A stretch of 64,000 bases of DNA from Streptomyces dioscori (GTDB taxonomy: Bacteria; Actinomycetota; Actinomycetes; Streptomycetales; Streptomycetaceae), in assembly GCF_003024195.1 (NCBI RefSeq), contig NZ_KZ679051.1, positions 121,790 to 185,789 on the forward strand, written 5' to 3'. A program made the position numbers and the translations under genes. The notes beneath the pieces are model-generated. The model did no database searches and was not told the DNA's origin. It saw only the letters and a list, made by a program, of their open reading frames with translations. Positions 23,975-33,301 of the stretch are shown here, in pieces (position 1 is the first letter of the stretch; the number at the start of each line of letters is the position of its first letter).

Positions 23975-25555
23975 TCAGAACTGCAGGCCCCAGGCGTTGA
24001 CGTATCCCGTGTCCAGCGAAGCGTTGTCGCTCACCCGCAACGTCCACGTCCCATTGGCAACCTCGGACGACGCGTTCACCGTGTACGTGGTGGCGATGTT
24101 GTCCGTGGAACCCCCCACCCCGTACGCCTTCAGCGTGTACACGCTCCCGTCGGGAGCGACCAACTGCACCTGCAGGTCACCGATGTACGTGTGCACGATG
24201 TTCACCGGCACCCCGAGCGCCGCGGGCGCGTTGCCCGAGACCCCGCTCACCGTCACGGGCGAGTTCACCGTCGAGTTGTCGGCGATCGCATGGTCCGCCG
24301 TGTTCTCGAAGTACGGACCGGGCGGCGGAGTGGTCCCCCCGCCACCGACCCGCAGCAGCCGGTTCGGCGAACCGCTGCCGGGATTCGTCACGACTCCGCT
24401 CGTCGCCCCCGCGACCAGCGCGCTCTGCACGGCGGCCGGCGCGGCGGTCGGGTTGTCCGCCAGGTACAGCGCGGCGGCCCCGGCGACATGCGGCGTCGCC
24501 ATCGACGTACCGGAGATGGTGTTGGTCACGCTGTCGCCCGTACCCCAGGCGGAGGTGATGGACGAGCCGGGGGCGAAGAGGTCGAGGACGGCGCCGTAGT
24601 TGGAGTAGCTCGCGCGGGCGTCGGTGCTGGTGGTGGCGCCGACCGTGATCGCCTCGGTGACGCGGGCGGGCGAGCGCGTCGAGGCGTTGGTGCTCTCGTT
24701 GCCTGCCGCGACGGCGTAGGTGACGCCGGAGGCTATGGAGTTGCGTACGGCGGTGTCGATCGCGGTGTCGGCGGTGCCGCCGAGGCTCATGTTGGCGACG
24801 GCCGGCTTGACGGCGTGGGACGTCACCCAGTCGATGCCCGCGACGACCTGGGCGGTGGTGCCGGAGCCGGAGTTGTTGAGCACCCGCACGCCGACGATCT
24901 TCGCCTTCTTGGCGACGCCGTACGCCGTACCGCCGACCGTGCCGGCGACGTGCGTGCCGTGGCCGTGGCCGTCCTGGGCGGTGTTGTCGTTGTCGACGGC
25001 GTCGTAGCCGTAGGAGGCCCGGCCGCCGAAGTCGGTGTGGGTGATGCGGACGCCGGTGTCGATGATGTACGCGGTGACTCCCTCACCCGCGGTGTCGTCG
25101 TAGGTGTAGCTCTGGTTCAGCGGGAGGGCCGCCTGGTCGATGCGGTCCAGGCCCCAGGAGGGCGGGTTGGGCTGGGTCGTCTCGATCGAGAAGACGCGGT
25201 TCTGGACGACGGAGGCGACGGCCGGATCGGCGGCGAACCTCTTCGCCTCGGCGGCGCTCGCCTCGACGGCGTACCCGTTGAGCGCCTTCTTGTACGTGCG
25301 CTCGACCGTGGCGCCGTACTCCTCGGCCAGGGCCCTGCCCTCGGCCGAACCGGCTTTCGCGGCGTCCGCGTGGAGCGTCACGATGTAGCTGTCCGCGATC
25401 GCGCCGGGCGCCCCCGCGTACTGGACGACACCTTCGGGGCCCGCGGCCTGGGCCGGGGCCGGAAGCGCGAGAACTAGGCCGCCGACGAGTACCGCCGAGC
25501 CCATACCTATACGAACACCGGCAAGTCTTCGCCGGGCATGACGCATCACTGCCAT
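23975..25555 (-). CDS. Secreted subtilisin-family (S8) serine protease with P domain
   Basis: 526 residues from the ATG at 25555, with GAGGAGG 9 bp upstream. A signal peptide ends near residue 38 (ALPAPAQAA). An I9-type inhibitor propeptide covers about 50-125. The catalytic triad is Asp166 (IIDTGV), His199 (HGTHVAG) and Ser351 (GTSMATPHVAG). A Pro/Gly linker at about 410 leads to a proprotein-convertase P domain (residues about 420-526, ending DTGYVNAWGLQF). The product is exported, self-processed and degrades extracellular protein. Confidence 0.92.
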   Translation of the reverse strand: MAVMRHARRRLAGVRIGMGSAVLVGGLVLALPAPAQAAGPEGVVQYAGAPGAIADSYIVTLHADAAKAGSAEGRALAEEYGATVERTYKKALNGYAVEASAAEAKRFAADPAVASVVQNRVFSIETTQPNPPSWGLDRIDQAALPLNQSYTYDDTAGEGVTAYIIDTGVRITHTDFGGRASYGYDAVDNDNTAQDGHGHGTHVAGTVGGTAYGVAKKAKIVGVRVLNNSGSGTTAQVVAGIDWVTSHAVKPAVANMSLGGTADTAIDTAVRNSIASGVTYAVAAGNESTNASTRSPARVTEAITVGATTSTDARASYSNYGAVLDLFAPGSSITSAWGTGDSVTNTISGTSMATPHVAGAAALYLADNPTAAPAAVQSALVAGATSGVVTNPGSGSPNRLLRVGGGGTTPPPGPYFENTADHAIADNSTVNSPVTVSGVSGNAPAALGVPVNIVHTYIGDLQVQLVAPDGSVYTLKAYGVGGSTDNIATTYTVNASSEVANGTWTLRVSDNASLDTGYVNAWGLQF

Positions 25556-25850
25556 CTGAGGGATCCTCCTCGATCGGTGGTGCGCTGGTGGGGCGCTGAT
25601 GGTGCGCAAGTGGTGCGCTGGTGGTGCAGCGGTGAGAGAGGTGCGGTGGTGCACTCACAAGGCGGTGCGGGTCGCACGGGCGCGCCGGAGGCAGGTTCAC
25701 TCCGGGGTGTTCGGCGAGGCGAAGGACGCGCTCAGCCAGAAAGATGACGGCTCTCACAGGCAATGCACAAGAGCCCTGCACAAAGGCAACGCAACTGCCA
25801 TATGCCAGTCATGACAGCCCGTCCCCAACCGGGGCATCTAACCTGCGGGA

Positions 25851-26960
25851 ATGACTCCCTTGCCGGATTGTTTCTGCCCGGTGGACGGCACGCGCGTCCC
25901 CACGGACTCCCTCGCGTGGTGCTGCCCGGTCTGCCGCGGCCCGCTCGACCTGGACTTCGCACCGACGCCCGCGACCCTCAAGTCCCTGACAGGCAGGGTC
26001 AATTCGCTCTGGCGGTACACGGAGTGCCTGCCGCTGCCGGCCCCCTCGGTGTCGCTGGGCGAGGGCCGCACCCCGCTGATCCCGCTCCGGGAGGGCGTCT
26101 CGGCCAAACTGGACTTCCTCATGCCGACGCTCTCCTTCAAGGACCGCGGTGCCGTCATGCTCGCCGAGCTGGCCCTGCGGCTGCGGCCCCGGCGGGTCGT
26201 CGCGGACAGCAGCGGCAACGCGGGCACGGCCGTCGCCGCGTACTGCGCACGGGCCCGGCTGTCGTGCACGGTGTACGTCCCCGAGGGCACGTCCGCCAAG
26301 AAGCTGGAGCAGATCGCGGCGCACGGGGCGCGGCTCGAAGTGGTCCCGGGCGACCGTGAGGCGACCGCGCGGGCGGCCCGGGAGGCGGCGGACGAGGAGG
26401 GCACGTTCTACGCCTCGCACGTCTTCAACCCGTACTTCCTGCACGGCACGAAGACGTACGTCCACGAGGTGTGGGAGGAGCTCGGCGGACGGCTTCCCGA
26501 GGTACTGGTCGTGCCCGTCGGGAACGGCACGCTCCTGCTCGGCGCGGCACTCGCCGTCGCCGAACTGCACGCGGCGGGCCTGATCGACCGCAGACCCGCG
26601 CTGTACGCGGTCCAGTCCGCGGCGGTCGCCCCGCTGGCCCGCGCCTGGCACGACGGGGCGGACGACCTTGTCGGGGTCACCCCGGCGGCCCCCACGTTCG
26701 CCGAGGGCATCGCGATCCCCCATCCGCCCCGGGCCCGCCAGATCCTGCGGGCGGTACGCGAGTCGGGCGGCACGTTCCTCACCGTGACGGAGGACCAGAT
26801 CCGCCACGCCCAGACCGACCTGGCCTCGCAGGGCCTGTACGTGGAATCCACAGGAGCGGCCTGCTGGGCAGCCACAAGAGAAACCCCCCTGACCCCCCGC
26901 ACCGCAGTGATCCCCCTATGCGGAGCAGGCCTGAAGTCAGGCCCGGCAACCCCGCATTAG
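25851..26960 (+). CDS. Threonine synthase-like PLP-dependent enzyme
   Basis: 369 residues from the ATG at 25851, with GGG just upstream. A four-Cys N-terminal ribbon (CFCPVDG...WCCPVCRGPL, residues about 8-31) may bind zinc. The PLP lysine lies in LSFKDRGAV (about residue 98) and the phosphate-binding glycine loop is VVPVGNGTLLLG. These match the fold-type II threonine synthase/cysteine synthase group. Because genuine threonine synthase is usually in the hom-thrC-thrB cluster, this could be a paralogue with another substrate. It stands alone between the subtilase and repeat B2. Confidence 0.82.
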   Translation: MTPLPDCFCPVDGTRVPTDSLAWCCPVCRGPLDLDFAPTPATLKSLTGRVNSLWRYTECLPLPAPSVSLGEGRTPLIPLREGVSAKLDFLMPTLSFKDRGAVMLAELALRLRPRRVVADSSGNAGTAVAAYCARARLSCTVYVPEGTSAKKLEQIAAHGARLEVVPGDREATARAAREAADEEGTFYASHVFNPYFLHGTKTYVHEVWEELGGRLPEVLVVPVGNGTLLLGAALAVAELHAAGLIDRRPALYAVQSAAVAPLARAWHDGADDLVGVTPAAPTFAEGIAIPHPPRARQILRAVRESGGTFLTVTEDQIRHAQTDLASQGLYVESTGAACWAATRETPLTPRTAVIPLCGAGLKSGPATPH

Positions 26961-27051
26961 GGGCGCGGGGAACGCCGCAGCCTTTGGCCCCTCAGGGGCG
27001 CGGGGAACGGCGCAGTCTTTCGTCTTTCAGGGGCGCGGGGAACTGCGCAGT
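26958..27051. repeat. Family B repeat array (copy B2), three units
   Basis: GGGGCGCGGGGAACGCCGCA, GGGGCGCGGGGAACGGCGCA and GGGGCGCGGGGAACTGCGCA follow one another with short spacers, between the convergent ends of the PLP enzyme and the helicase genes. It may serve as the terminator for both. Confidence 0.85.
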
Positions 27052-27053
27052 CT

Positions 27054-29300
27054 TCAACTCGCGCCAGGACCGACCCGCCCCGTCAAAGCCAACCGCTCCT
27101 GCTCCTCCTCCACAACACGCCGAGCAATCGCCCCGTCAGAAACATCCACCGCGTCAGGCGAAGCCTCAGCCACATCACTACGCCGCGCATACGCGTCGAA
27201 AAGCCGCGCCTTGCTCTCAAGGATCCGCAACAACCGATCGTCCACACTGTCCGCCGCCAGCAGCCGATGCACCTGAACCGACCGCACCTGCCCCATCCGA
27301 TGCGCCCGCGCGACAGCCTGATGCTCCAGCGTCGGCTTGACCTGCGGTTCACACAGGATGACCACGGACGCGGCCTGCAGATTCAGCCCGACCCCACCCG
27401 CCTCGATCTGACAGAGCAGCACAGCGTGCCCGTCCGCGCCGGCGAACTCGTCGACGAGCTGCTGCCGGCGCACGGCAGGCACACCCCCGGCCAACGGCCC
27501 CAGCACCACACCCCCGCCACCGCCACCGCCAGCACCGTCGCGCAGCGCCCGCTCCACCGCGGCAAGCACGTCACGGAAGTACGAGAAGACGACGACCTTC
27601 AACTCGTTCGCCGCCGCCTCGGTCACCAGCTCACGCAACCGCTGCAGCTTCGCCGACTTCTCCGCGTGCGCGTACGCGGCCCTGCGCATCGCCATGAAAT
27701 TCCCCGCGGCGACCGCGAGCCGGTAGGCGTCCTCGTCGGCCGCGCTGAACTCCTCCCACTCGTCGACCTGTACCAGCGCGGGCAGTTCGGTCAGCACGTC
27801 CTGCTGATTGCGCCGCAGATACGCGGGAGCGACGGACCTGCGAAAGGTGTGCGGCCCGGCGACCGCGTCGCTCCCCTGGATGCGCGGCACGAGATCGGGC
27901 TGGAGGTAGCGCACGAGCGCACGGAACTCCTCCACCCGGTTCTCCATGGGCGTACCCGTGAGGAACAGGACCCGCTCGCAGCGGTTCGTCCAGCGCGCGA
28001 CCGCCCGGGAGCGGCGGGCCTCGGGGTTCTTCACGTAGTGGGCCTCGTCGACGACGAGCGCGGCGGGCGCGTCCAGCGGATGCCGCTCGGCCTTCTTCGG
28101 GTCCGGCAGGCTGTGCAGCACGTCGAAGGTGGTGACCGCGACCCCACCGCGCTCACGCCACTCCGCGTACGCGTCCAGCCGGTCGGGGCCGTGCACGGGC
28201 ACCGCGCGCAGGGTGCTGCGGGAGCCGATCTCCCGCGTCCAGTTGATCAGTACGCTCGCCGGGCACACCACCAGGAAGTGCCGGTGGCCGTCGGCGGCGA
28301 GGTGCGCGAGGACCGCGATGGCCTGGATCGTCTTGCCGAGCCCCATCTCGTCGCCGAGGACCACCCGCCGCTGGGCCAGCGCGAACCGCGCGCCGAAGGA
28401 CTGGTAGCCGCGGAGCGAGACCCGGCGGTGGGTGTCGTCGAGCCCCTGCGCGTGCACCCGCTCGGCGACCTCCGCCGGCAGGAAGCCTTCGGACGCCTCG
28501 ACGTCGGGCGCGCTGCCGGCGATCTCGGCGAGCTGGCTGTAGTACTCCGCGGACCGCAGCTCGAAGTCCACCCACGCCCCGGCATCCGAGGAGGACTCCC
28601 GCAGCAGATCGGTGGAGGCCTGCGTGAGCAGCATCGGTACGCCCTTGGCGACGGCGTCGGCGACCAGCGTGCGCAGCTCGGTCACGGCCGCGAGCGCGCT
28701 CTCCCGCCCGGCCCTGCCGAGGAGTGCCATCCGCAGACGTCCGCCGGCCGGCCGCGCCGCAGGCAGGAGTCCCGCGAGCTGTCGTTCGAGTCCCCGGGCC
28801 GCGTCCACGGCCCGGCGCAGGTCGGGCCCCGCCTCGACGATCCGCCGCAGCGCGATGACGAGGGCGGTGGTCCGCGGCTCGGGGTGGTCCACGTCGATCC
28901 GTACGGACACGGTCTCTTCCAGGGCGCGGGCGATCTGCCGGGCGGCGGCGAGCGCCTGGTCGGCGGTCTGCGCGCCGACTCCCGGAATCTGCCGCAGCTC
29001 GTGGCGGCTCGCCTCGAACACCGGCCGTACGCTGCCGAATCCGGCGGTCTCCAGGGCCCCGAGCCGCAGCCGCCCCTCGGTGACGTCCTTCAGCCGGGAG
29101 ACGGGGATGCCCTCCAGCTCCTGGGCGACCAGTTCGGCGAGGAGCGGGGCGAGGGCGGCCCGTACCTGCTCCGTCGCCCGGACGTGGTCGGCAAGCACGT
29201 TCCGGGCGAGTCCGGCCAGCCGCTCGCCGCGCGCGACGACCTCACGCGCCTTGCGCCCCACTGCCACGGGGCTGCCGACAGCCCTCTCGCCCTCCGCCAT
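27054..29300 (-). CDS. SNF2-family DEAD/DEAH helicase-like ATPase
   Basis: 748 residues from the ATG at 29300 (GAGGGG upstream); an in-frame ATG at 29312 is possible. Residues about 95-125 look like a helix-hairpin-helix (IPGVGAQTADQALAAARQIA). Motif I is DEMGLGKTIQ, motif II DEAHYVKN, motif III LTGTPMEN, motif V GVGLNLQAA and motif VI QAVARAHRMGQ. A glycine run (GAGGGGGGG) interrupts the second RecA lobe. SNF2 proteins remodel protein-DNA complexes; bacterial examples act in transcription recycling or defence. No methyltransferase or nuclease gene is adjacent, so I do not assign a defence role. Confidence 0.87.
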   Translation of the reverse strand: MAEGERAVGSPVAVGRKAREVVARGERLAGLARNVLADHVRATEQVRAALAPLLAELVAQELEGIPVSRLKDVTEGRLRLGALETAGFGSVRPVFEASRHELRQIPGVGAQTADQALAAARQIARALEETVSVRIDVDHPEPRTTALVIALRRIVEAGPDLRRAVDAARGLERQLAGLLPAARPAGGRLRMALLGRAGRESALAAVTELRTLVADAVAKGVPMLLTQASTDLLRESSSDAGAWVDFELRSAEYYSQLAEIAGSAPDVEASEGFLPAEVAERVHAQGLDDTHRRVSLRGYQSFGARFALAQRRVVLGDEMGLGKTIQAIAVLAHLAADGHRHFLVVCPASVLINWTREIGSRSTLRAVPVHGPDRLDAYAEWRERGGVAVTTFDVLHSLPDPKKAERHPLDAPAALVVDEAHYVKNPEARRSRAVARWTNRCERVLFLTGTPMENRVEEFRALVRYLQPDLVPRIQGSDAVAGPHTFRRSVAPAYLRRNQQDVLTELPALVQVDEWEEFSAADEDAYRLAVAAGNFMAMRRAAYAHAEKSAKLQRLRELVTEAAANELKVVVFSYFRDVLAAVERALRDGAGGGGGGGVVLGPLAGGVPAVRRQQLVDEFAGADGHAVLLCQIEAGGVGLNLQAASVVILCEPQVKPTLEHQAVARAHRMGQVRSVQVHRLLAADSVDDRLLRILESKARLFDAYARRSDVAEASPDAVDVSDGAIARRVVEEEQERLALTGRVGPGAS

Positions 29301-29398
29301 GACGCCCCTCATACCCCGCAGACCCCGATCGAGCGGTCATCCTTGCACGGGGGTACGACAACGGGCCTGCGCGCACGTGCCGGACCGCGGGCCCGCGG

Positions 29399-31219
29399 TC
29401 AGCCCCGGCCGGTGTCCGCCGGGTTCTCCAGCAGCCGCCCGCACTGTGCCGCGAGGCCCGCCATGCCGTAGGCCCGTGCGCTGCGCAGGGACTCCTGCAG
29501 AAGGCTCCGCGCCTGGGCCTCGTTGCCGGCACCGCCGACGCCGCGCAGCGCACGGGCCCGGGCCAGCCGGAGCCGCGCCAGTTCCGGCTGTGAGGAACGG
29601 GCCGGTACGGCGCCCTGCCGGAAGTGGCCGAGGGCGGTCCCCGGTTCCCCCGCGGCCAGCGCCAGCAGACCGCGGGCCCTCGCGGTCGAGCCGACCAGCA
29701 CGGTGGGCCAGCCGGCGAGCGCGATCTGCTGTCCGTCGTGCGGCGCCAGCCGCTCGCGCAGTCCCGGCAGCAGCTCCCTCAGCCGGCTCTCGTACCCCCC
29801 TTGGATGTCGAGGGCCGCGCACGACTCGGCGAGGACGACGAGGGTGGGCACCGCCCATCCTGAGGGCGGGAAGCGGCTGAAGTCGACGGTGTCGGCGGCG
29901 AAGCCCGCCAGCAGGTCCGCCGCCTCGGCGTGCTGCCCCGTCTCGCAGAGGGCGAGCGCGAGGCCGGCCCGCCAGATGGGGAAGTAGGCGTGCCGCTCGA
30001 CGTCCTCGGCGAGGTCGGAGGTGAACAGCTCCGCCATCCGGCCCTGTTCGCGCAGCAGCCAGAAGGCCTGGCCCAGGCGGGTCTGGCGCAGGGCGTCGGC
30101 GGGGACCGCGAGATCGGCGTGCAGTCCTTCGATGTACTTCGGCGACTCGCCGAGGATCCAGTGCGCCGCCGCGTCGAACCTGCCGTGCCACAGGTCGAGC
30201 AGGGCGTCCAGGGTGTGCCGCTGCCAGGTGGCGAGGACGCTGCGGGTGTCGGCGGCGTACTTGCGGTACTGGCTCGCGGTGGCCAGCGCGCTGTAGACCC
30301 TGCCGGTGCGCAACTGGTCGATGACGAGGGCCATGAGCGCCTCGCCGTGGAAGTAGGGGGAGTCGAGCCTGACCGCGGCGTCGTGCAGTTTCTGGGACAG
30401 CGCCAAGGCGTCGGCCGCCGGGGTGAAGTCGTAGCGCGCCCACCGGCATTCGGTGAGCACTTCGCAGCGCACCTCGTCGTCCCGGACGTCTCTGCTGTCC
30501 CTGCTGTCCCTGCTGTCCCTGCCGTCCGCCGGTAATCGGCTCAGTGTGTCGTCGGCGAGTCCGGCCCCCTCCTCGGGGCCCACCCGGCCGGCCGCGGTGT
30601 CCTCGCTGACCGCCATGGCGACCTTTTTCGCCAGGTGCGCGGTGAGGCGCAGCCGCAGGCCCACGGCCTCGGCCCCGGCGTCGCCCTGTAACTCGGCCAG
30701 GCTGTTCCTGATCAGGTGCAGCAGTTCGTGGTCGACCTGCCCGGGGTCGGACCAGCGCCGGGCCATCCGGATCACGGCCTCGGCCTGGGCCCGCGGGTCC
30801 CCCGCGGCACCGTGCAGCGCGGCCCGGTAGAGCCGGTCGGCCGCCCGCATGTCACCGGTGGTGTGGCTCAGGTCGCCGCGTCTGAGCAGCCGGTCGAACT
30901 CGTGGCGCCGCTGGGCGGCGGCCCCCTGCGCGCGGGCTGCGCCGGCCGGTCCGGCCGTCCGTCTCGCGGTCCCGGTCCTGACCGGCCTCGGTAAGGAGTC
31001 GAGGCTCGGCGGAGCCAGGGCCGTCAACATCCCCTTGGCGTCCAGCACCTGGTCACACAGCTGTGCCAGCTCCACGGACGCCCGTCGCTGACCTGTCTCG
31101 ATCCGGCTCAGGAAGCTGCGGCTGCAGTGCACCTCGTGGGCCAGTTCACTGAGCGACAGTCCTGCTGCGACGCGGCGGCGGCGCAGCTCGGCACCCAAGG
31201 CGTTGTCCTCGATCGTCAT
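29399..31219 (-). CDS. XRE-type DNA-binding protein with long helical-repeat C-terminus
   Basis: 606 residues from the ATG at 31219. Residues about 8-62 form a Cro/C1-type helix-turn-helix (AELRRRRVAAGLSLSELAHEVHCSRSFLSRIETGQ). The remaining 500 residues are Ala/Leu/Arg-rich with TPR-like helix pairs. Streptomyces has many such XRE-TPR proteins; their ligands, often peptides, are mostly unknown. Codons near residue 235-246 read RDSRDSRDSRDV, from a 9-bp tandem repeat in the DNA at about 30486-30525. A purine-rich stretch just before the ATG is a weak ribosome site. Confidence 0.78.
   Translation of the reverse strand: MTIEDNALGAELRRRRVAAGLSLSELAHEVHCSRSFLSRIETGQRRASVELAQLCDQVLDAKGMLTALAPPSLDSLPRPVRTGTARRTAGPAGAARAQGAAAQRRHEFDRLLRRGDLSHTTGDMRAADRLYRAALHGAAGDPRAQAEAVIRMARRWSDPGQVDHELLHLIRNSLAELQGDAGAEAVGLRLRLTAHLAKKVAMAVSEDTAAGRVGPEEGAGLADDTLSRLPADGRDSRDSRDSRDVRDDEVRCEVLTECRWARYDFTPAADALALSQKLHDAAVRLDSPYFHGEALMALVIDQLRTGRVYSALATASQYRKYAADTRSVLATWQRHTLDALLDLWHGRFDAAAHWILGESPKYIEGLHADLAVPADALRQTRLGQAFWLLREQGRMAELFTSDLAEDVERHAYFPIWRAGLALALCETGQHAEAADLLAGFAADTVDFSRFPPSGWAVPTLVVLAESCAALDIQGGYESRLRELLPGLRERLAPHDGQQIALAGWPTVLVGSTARARGLLALAAGEPGTALGHFRQGAVPARSSQPELARLRLARARALRGVGGAGNEAQARSLLQESLRSARAYGMAGLAAQCGRLLENPADTGRG
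30486..30525 (-). repeat. 9-bp tandem repeat inside the XRE-TPR gene
   Basis: TGCTGTCCC is repeated about four times in phase, coding for Arg-Asp-Ser units. Because the unit is 9 bp, slippage would change protein length without a frameshift. Confidence 0.75.
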
Positions 31220-31247
31220 CCCCCCAACAGTCCGCTGTCCGCCCCGT

Positions 31248-31270
31248 GTTGCCAGATGTGCGCTGGCAAC
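31248..31270. promoter_or_regulatory. Inverted repeat upstream of the XRE-TPR gene
   Basis: GTTGCCA at 31248-31254 and TGGCAAC at 31264-31270 with a 9-bp gap, 29 bp upstream of the leftward ATG. Candidate operator, perhaps autoregulatory. The rest of 31271-31614 holds no credible gene. Confidence 0.5.
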
Positions 31271-31614
31271 AGCAGACCACTCCACATCGCCGTGGATACG
31301 AACGAACCTGTCCGTGCGGAGCTTATCGGGAGCAAGGGCTTGGTCACCGGCAGACAGGAGCACCGGCCACCGGCGGAGCCGGCGTGCCCGCACGGTGTCG
31401 CCCCGGCCTTGTCGCACGGTGCCGGTGACCCGCACAGGTGCGGCCTGCCCGGACGGGCCGCACGAGTTCGTCGCCGACGGGCACTCTTTGGGGGAAGAGG
31501 CTCGTCGGCGACGTCCTGTCCACCCTGGGGCCGGAGTCGGGGCAGGGCGCATGCGGTCCGGGGCGCACCGGGGGGGCGCTCCGGACCGGCTCGTACGCCC
31601 GGCCCGTTCGTCGG

Positions 31615-32232
31615 TCAGCCGCGTATTCGGGCGTCGTCGCGAGGGCGGCGGAACGCGAAGGCCGCGGCCACCCCGCCCAGCAGTCCGAAGAGATGCCCCT
31701 GCCAGCTGACCCCGGTCGCCGTCGGCAGGACGCCCCACAGGATCGAGCCGTACACCGCGCCGACGAGGAGTCCCACGACCACGTCACCGATGCGGCGGTC
31801 CACGAAGCCCCGTACCAGGAGATAGCCGAAGAGGCCGAACACGACGCCGGACGCGCCCGCGGTCAGGGAGTGGGCGGGTGCGGTGAGCCAGACGCCCAGG
31901 CCGCTCACGAGGATCGTCACGGTGACGACGGCGAGGAAGCGGCGGGTGCCGGACAGCGCGGTGAGGAAACCGAGGACGAGCAGCGGCACGCTGTTCGCCG
32001 CGAGATGGTCGAAGCCGAAGTGCAGGAAGGCGGCGGGCACGATGTCGCGCAGCTCGCCGAACTCGCGCGGGCTGATGCCGAACGTGTCAAGGGCGTGGCC
32101 GCTCACCGCGTCGATGCCTTCGAGCACCCAGAGCAGGGCGACCCAGCCGCCGGTCAGCAGGGCCGCGCTCCTGGCCCGCTCACCGCGCGACACCGGAGCG
32201 GGAAGGCCCACGCCCTGCCGTTCGTACGTCAT
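31615..32232 (-). CDS. Rhomboid-family intramembrane serine protease
   Basis: 205 residues from the ATG at 32232. Six hydrophobic helices are seen. The catalytic dyad is Ser128 in GASGVVFG and His180 in WQGHLFG, and the helix 2 motif H76-LAA-N80 is present. Short rhomboids of this type cleave single-pass membrane proteins near the outer face of the membrane. It is transcribed away from a CPBP protease, with about 230 bp between the two starts. Confidence 0.88.
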   Translation of the reverse strand: MTYERQGVGLPAPVSRGERARSAALLTGGWVALLWVLEGIDAVSGHALDTFGISPREFGELRDIVPAAFLHFGFDHLAANSVPLLVLGFLTALSGTRRFLAVVTVTILVSGLGVWLTAPAHSLTAGASGVVFGLFGYLLVRGFVDRRIGDVVVGLLVGAVYGSILWGVLPTATGVSWQGHLFGLLGGVAAAFAFRRPRDDARIRG

Positions 32233-32464
32233 CACAGCCCCCTGCCGGTCCCTTTTCGGTCCCTGTGTACCGCTCAACGCACGGGGGGCTCGGGCCGGTT
32301 CCCGTCGCGGGCCGGAAAAGGGCGCGTACGCCCGCTTCTCAGGTCTGTCCCCCGTCCGAGCTACGCGCAGGTGTCCACCGAGCGGTGACGATTCCCGGCC
32401 GCCGGATCCATAGCTTTCTGCACAGCCCGCGGCGCTCGGCCGCGGCTCTGGAGCAGGAGTCCTC

Positions 32465-33301
32465 ATGAGGTTCGTCTGGCAGCTCGTGGCCGTCGCCGCG
32501 GTCGCTTTCGTCGGTGGTCAGGGCATCACGGCGGCGGAGGGCAGACCGTGGCTCCAGCTGCTCGTCGGCGTACCGACGGCCGTGCTCGCGGTCTTCGTCT
32601 ACCGGTGGGTGGTGGGGCGGACCGAGCGGCGCCCGGTCACCGAGCTGGCCCTGGAGGAGGCCCCCGCCGCGCTGGGCCGCGGAACCCTGATCGGCGGCGC
32701 GCTGTTCAGTGCCGTCATGGTCAACCTCTTCACCTCCGGGTACTACGAGGTCGACGGCATCGACTCGCGGTCGGGCGCGATGGGCCTGCTCGGCTTCATG
32801 GCCGCCGCCGCGGTGACGGAGGAACTGATGTTCCGTGGCGTCCTGTTCCGTATCGCCGAGGAGCGCGTCGGCACCTGGATCGCGCTGGTGCTGACCGGCA
32901 CGCTGTTCGGGCTGTCGCACCTGCTCAATCCGAACGCCACTCTGTGGGGTGCCGCCGCCATCGCCGTCGAGGCGGGCGGCATGCTCACCGCCGCGTATGT
33001 CGCCACCCGCTCGCTGTGGCTGCCCATCGGCCTGCACTTCGGCTGGAACTTCGCCGCGTCCGGTGTCTTCAGTACCGAAGTCTCCGGCAACGACACCCCT
33101 CCGGGGCTGCTGGACTCCTCGATGTCGGGCCCCTCGCTGCTCACCGGCGGCGACTTCGGTCCGGAGGGGAGTGTGTACTCGGTGCTGTTCTGCGTGCTGG
33201 CGACGATCGCGTTCCTGTGGCTGGCCCACCGGCGCGGCCGTGTGCTGCCGCGCCGCGGGCGTGCCGAGCGCGCCGGCGCCACCGCTACACTCCCCCGATG
33301 A
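32465..33301 (+). CDS. CPBP-family intramembrane glutamic protease (copy 1)
   Basis: 278 residues from the ATG at 32465, with GGAG upstream. About seven hydrophobic segments are seen. Motif 1 is Glu119-Glu120-x3-Arg124 (VTEELMFRG), motif 2 is FGLSHLLN with His152, and motif 3 is LHFGWNF. These are the CPBP/Rce1 (Abi) active-site motifs. It shares long stretches with the CPBP protein at 35309-36232 (ATRSLWxPIGLHFGWN), so the two are paralogues. Its stop overlaps the histidine kinase start by 4 bp (ATGA), indicating coupled translation. Confidence 0.88.
   Translation: MRFVWQLVAVAAVAFVGGQGITAAEGRPWLQLLVGVPTAVLAVFVYRWVVGRTERRPVTELALEEAPAALGRGTLIGGALFSAVMVNLFTSGYYEVDGIDSRSGAMGLLGFMAAAAVTEELMFRGVLFRIAEERVGTWIALVLTGTLFGLSHLLNPNATLWGAAAIAVEAGGMLTAAYVATRSLWLPIGLHFGWNFAASGVFSTEVSGNDTPPGLLDSSMSGPSLLTGGDFGPEGSVYSVLFCVLATIAFLWLAHRRGRVLPRRGRAERAGATATLPR
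33286..33291 (+). promoter_or_regulatory. Possible -10 element for a leaderless kinase transcript
   Basis: TACACT lies 6 bp before the kinase ATG at 33298, the spacing expected for a transcript starting at or next to the ATG. No clear -35 box is seen. It would let the two-component genes be expressed without the CPBP gene. Confidence 0.35.

Noticed and set aside
27054..31219. Defence island built on the SNF2 helicase and XRE regulator
   Set aside because: No nuclease, methyltransferase, phospholipase or toxin gene is adjacent, and neighbours look like ordinary core genes.
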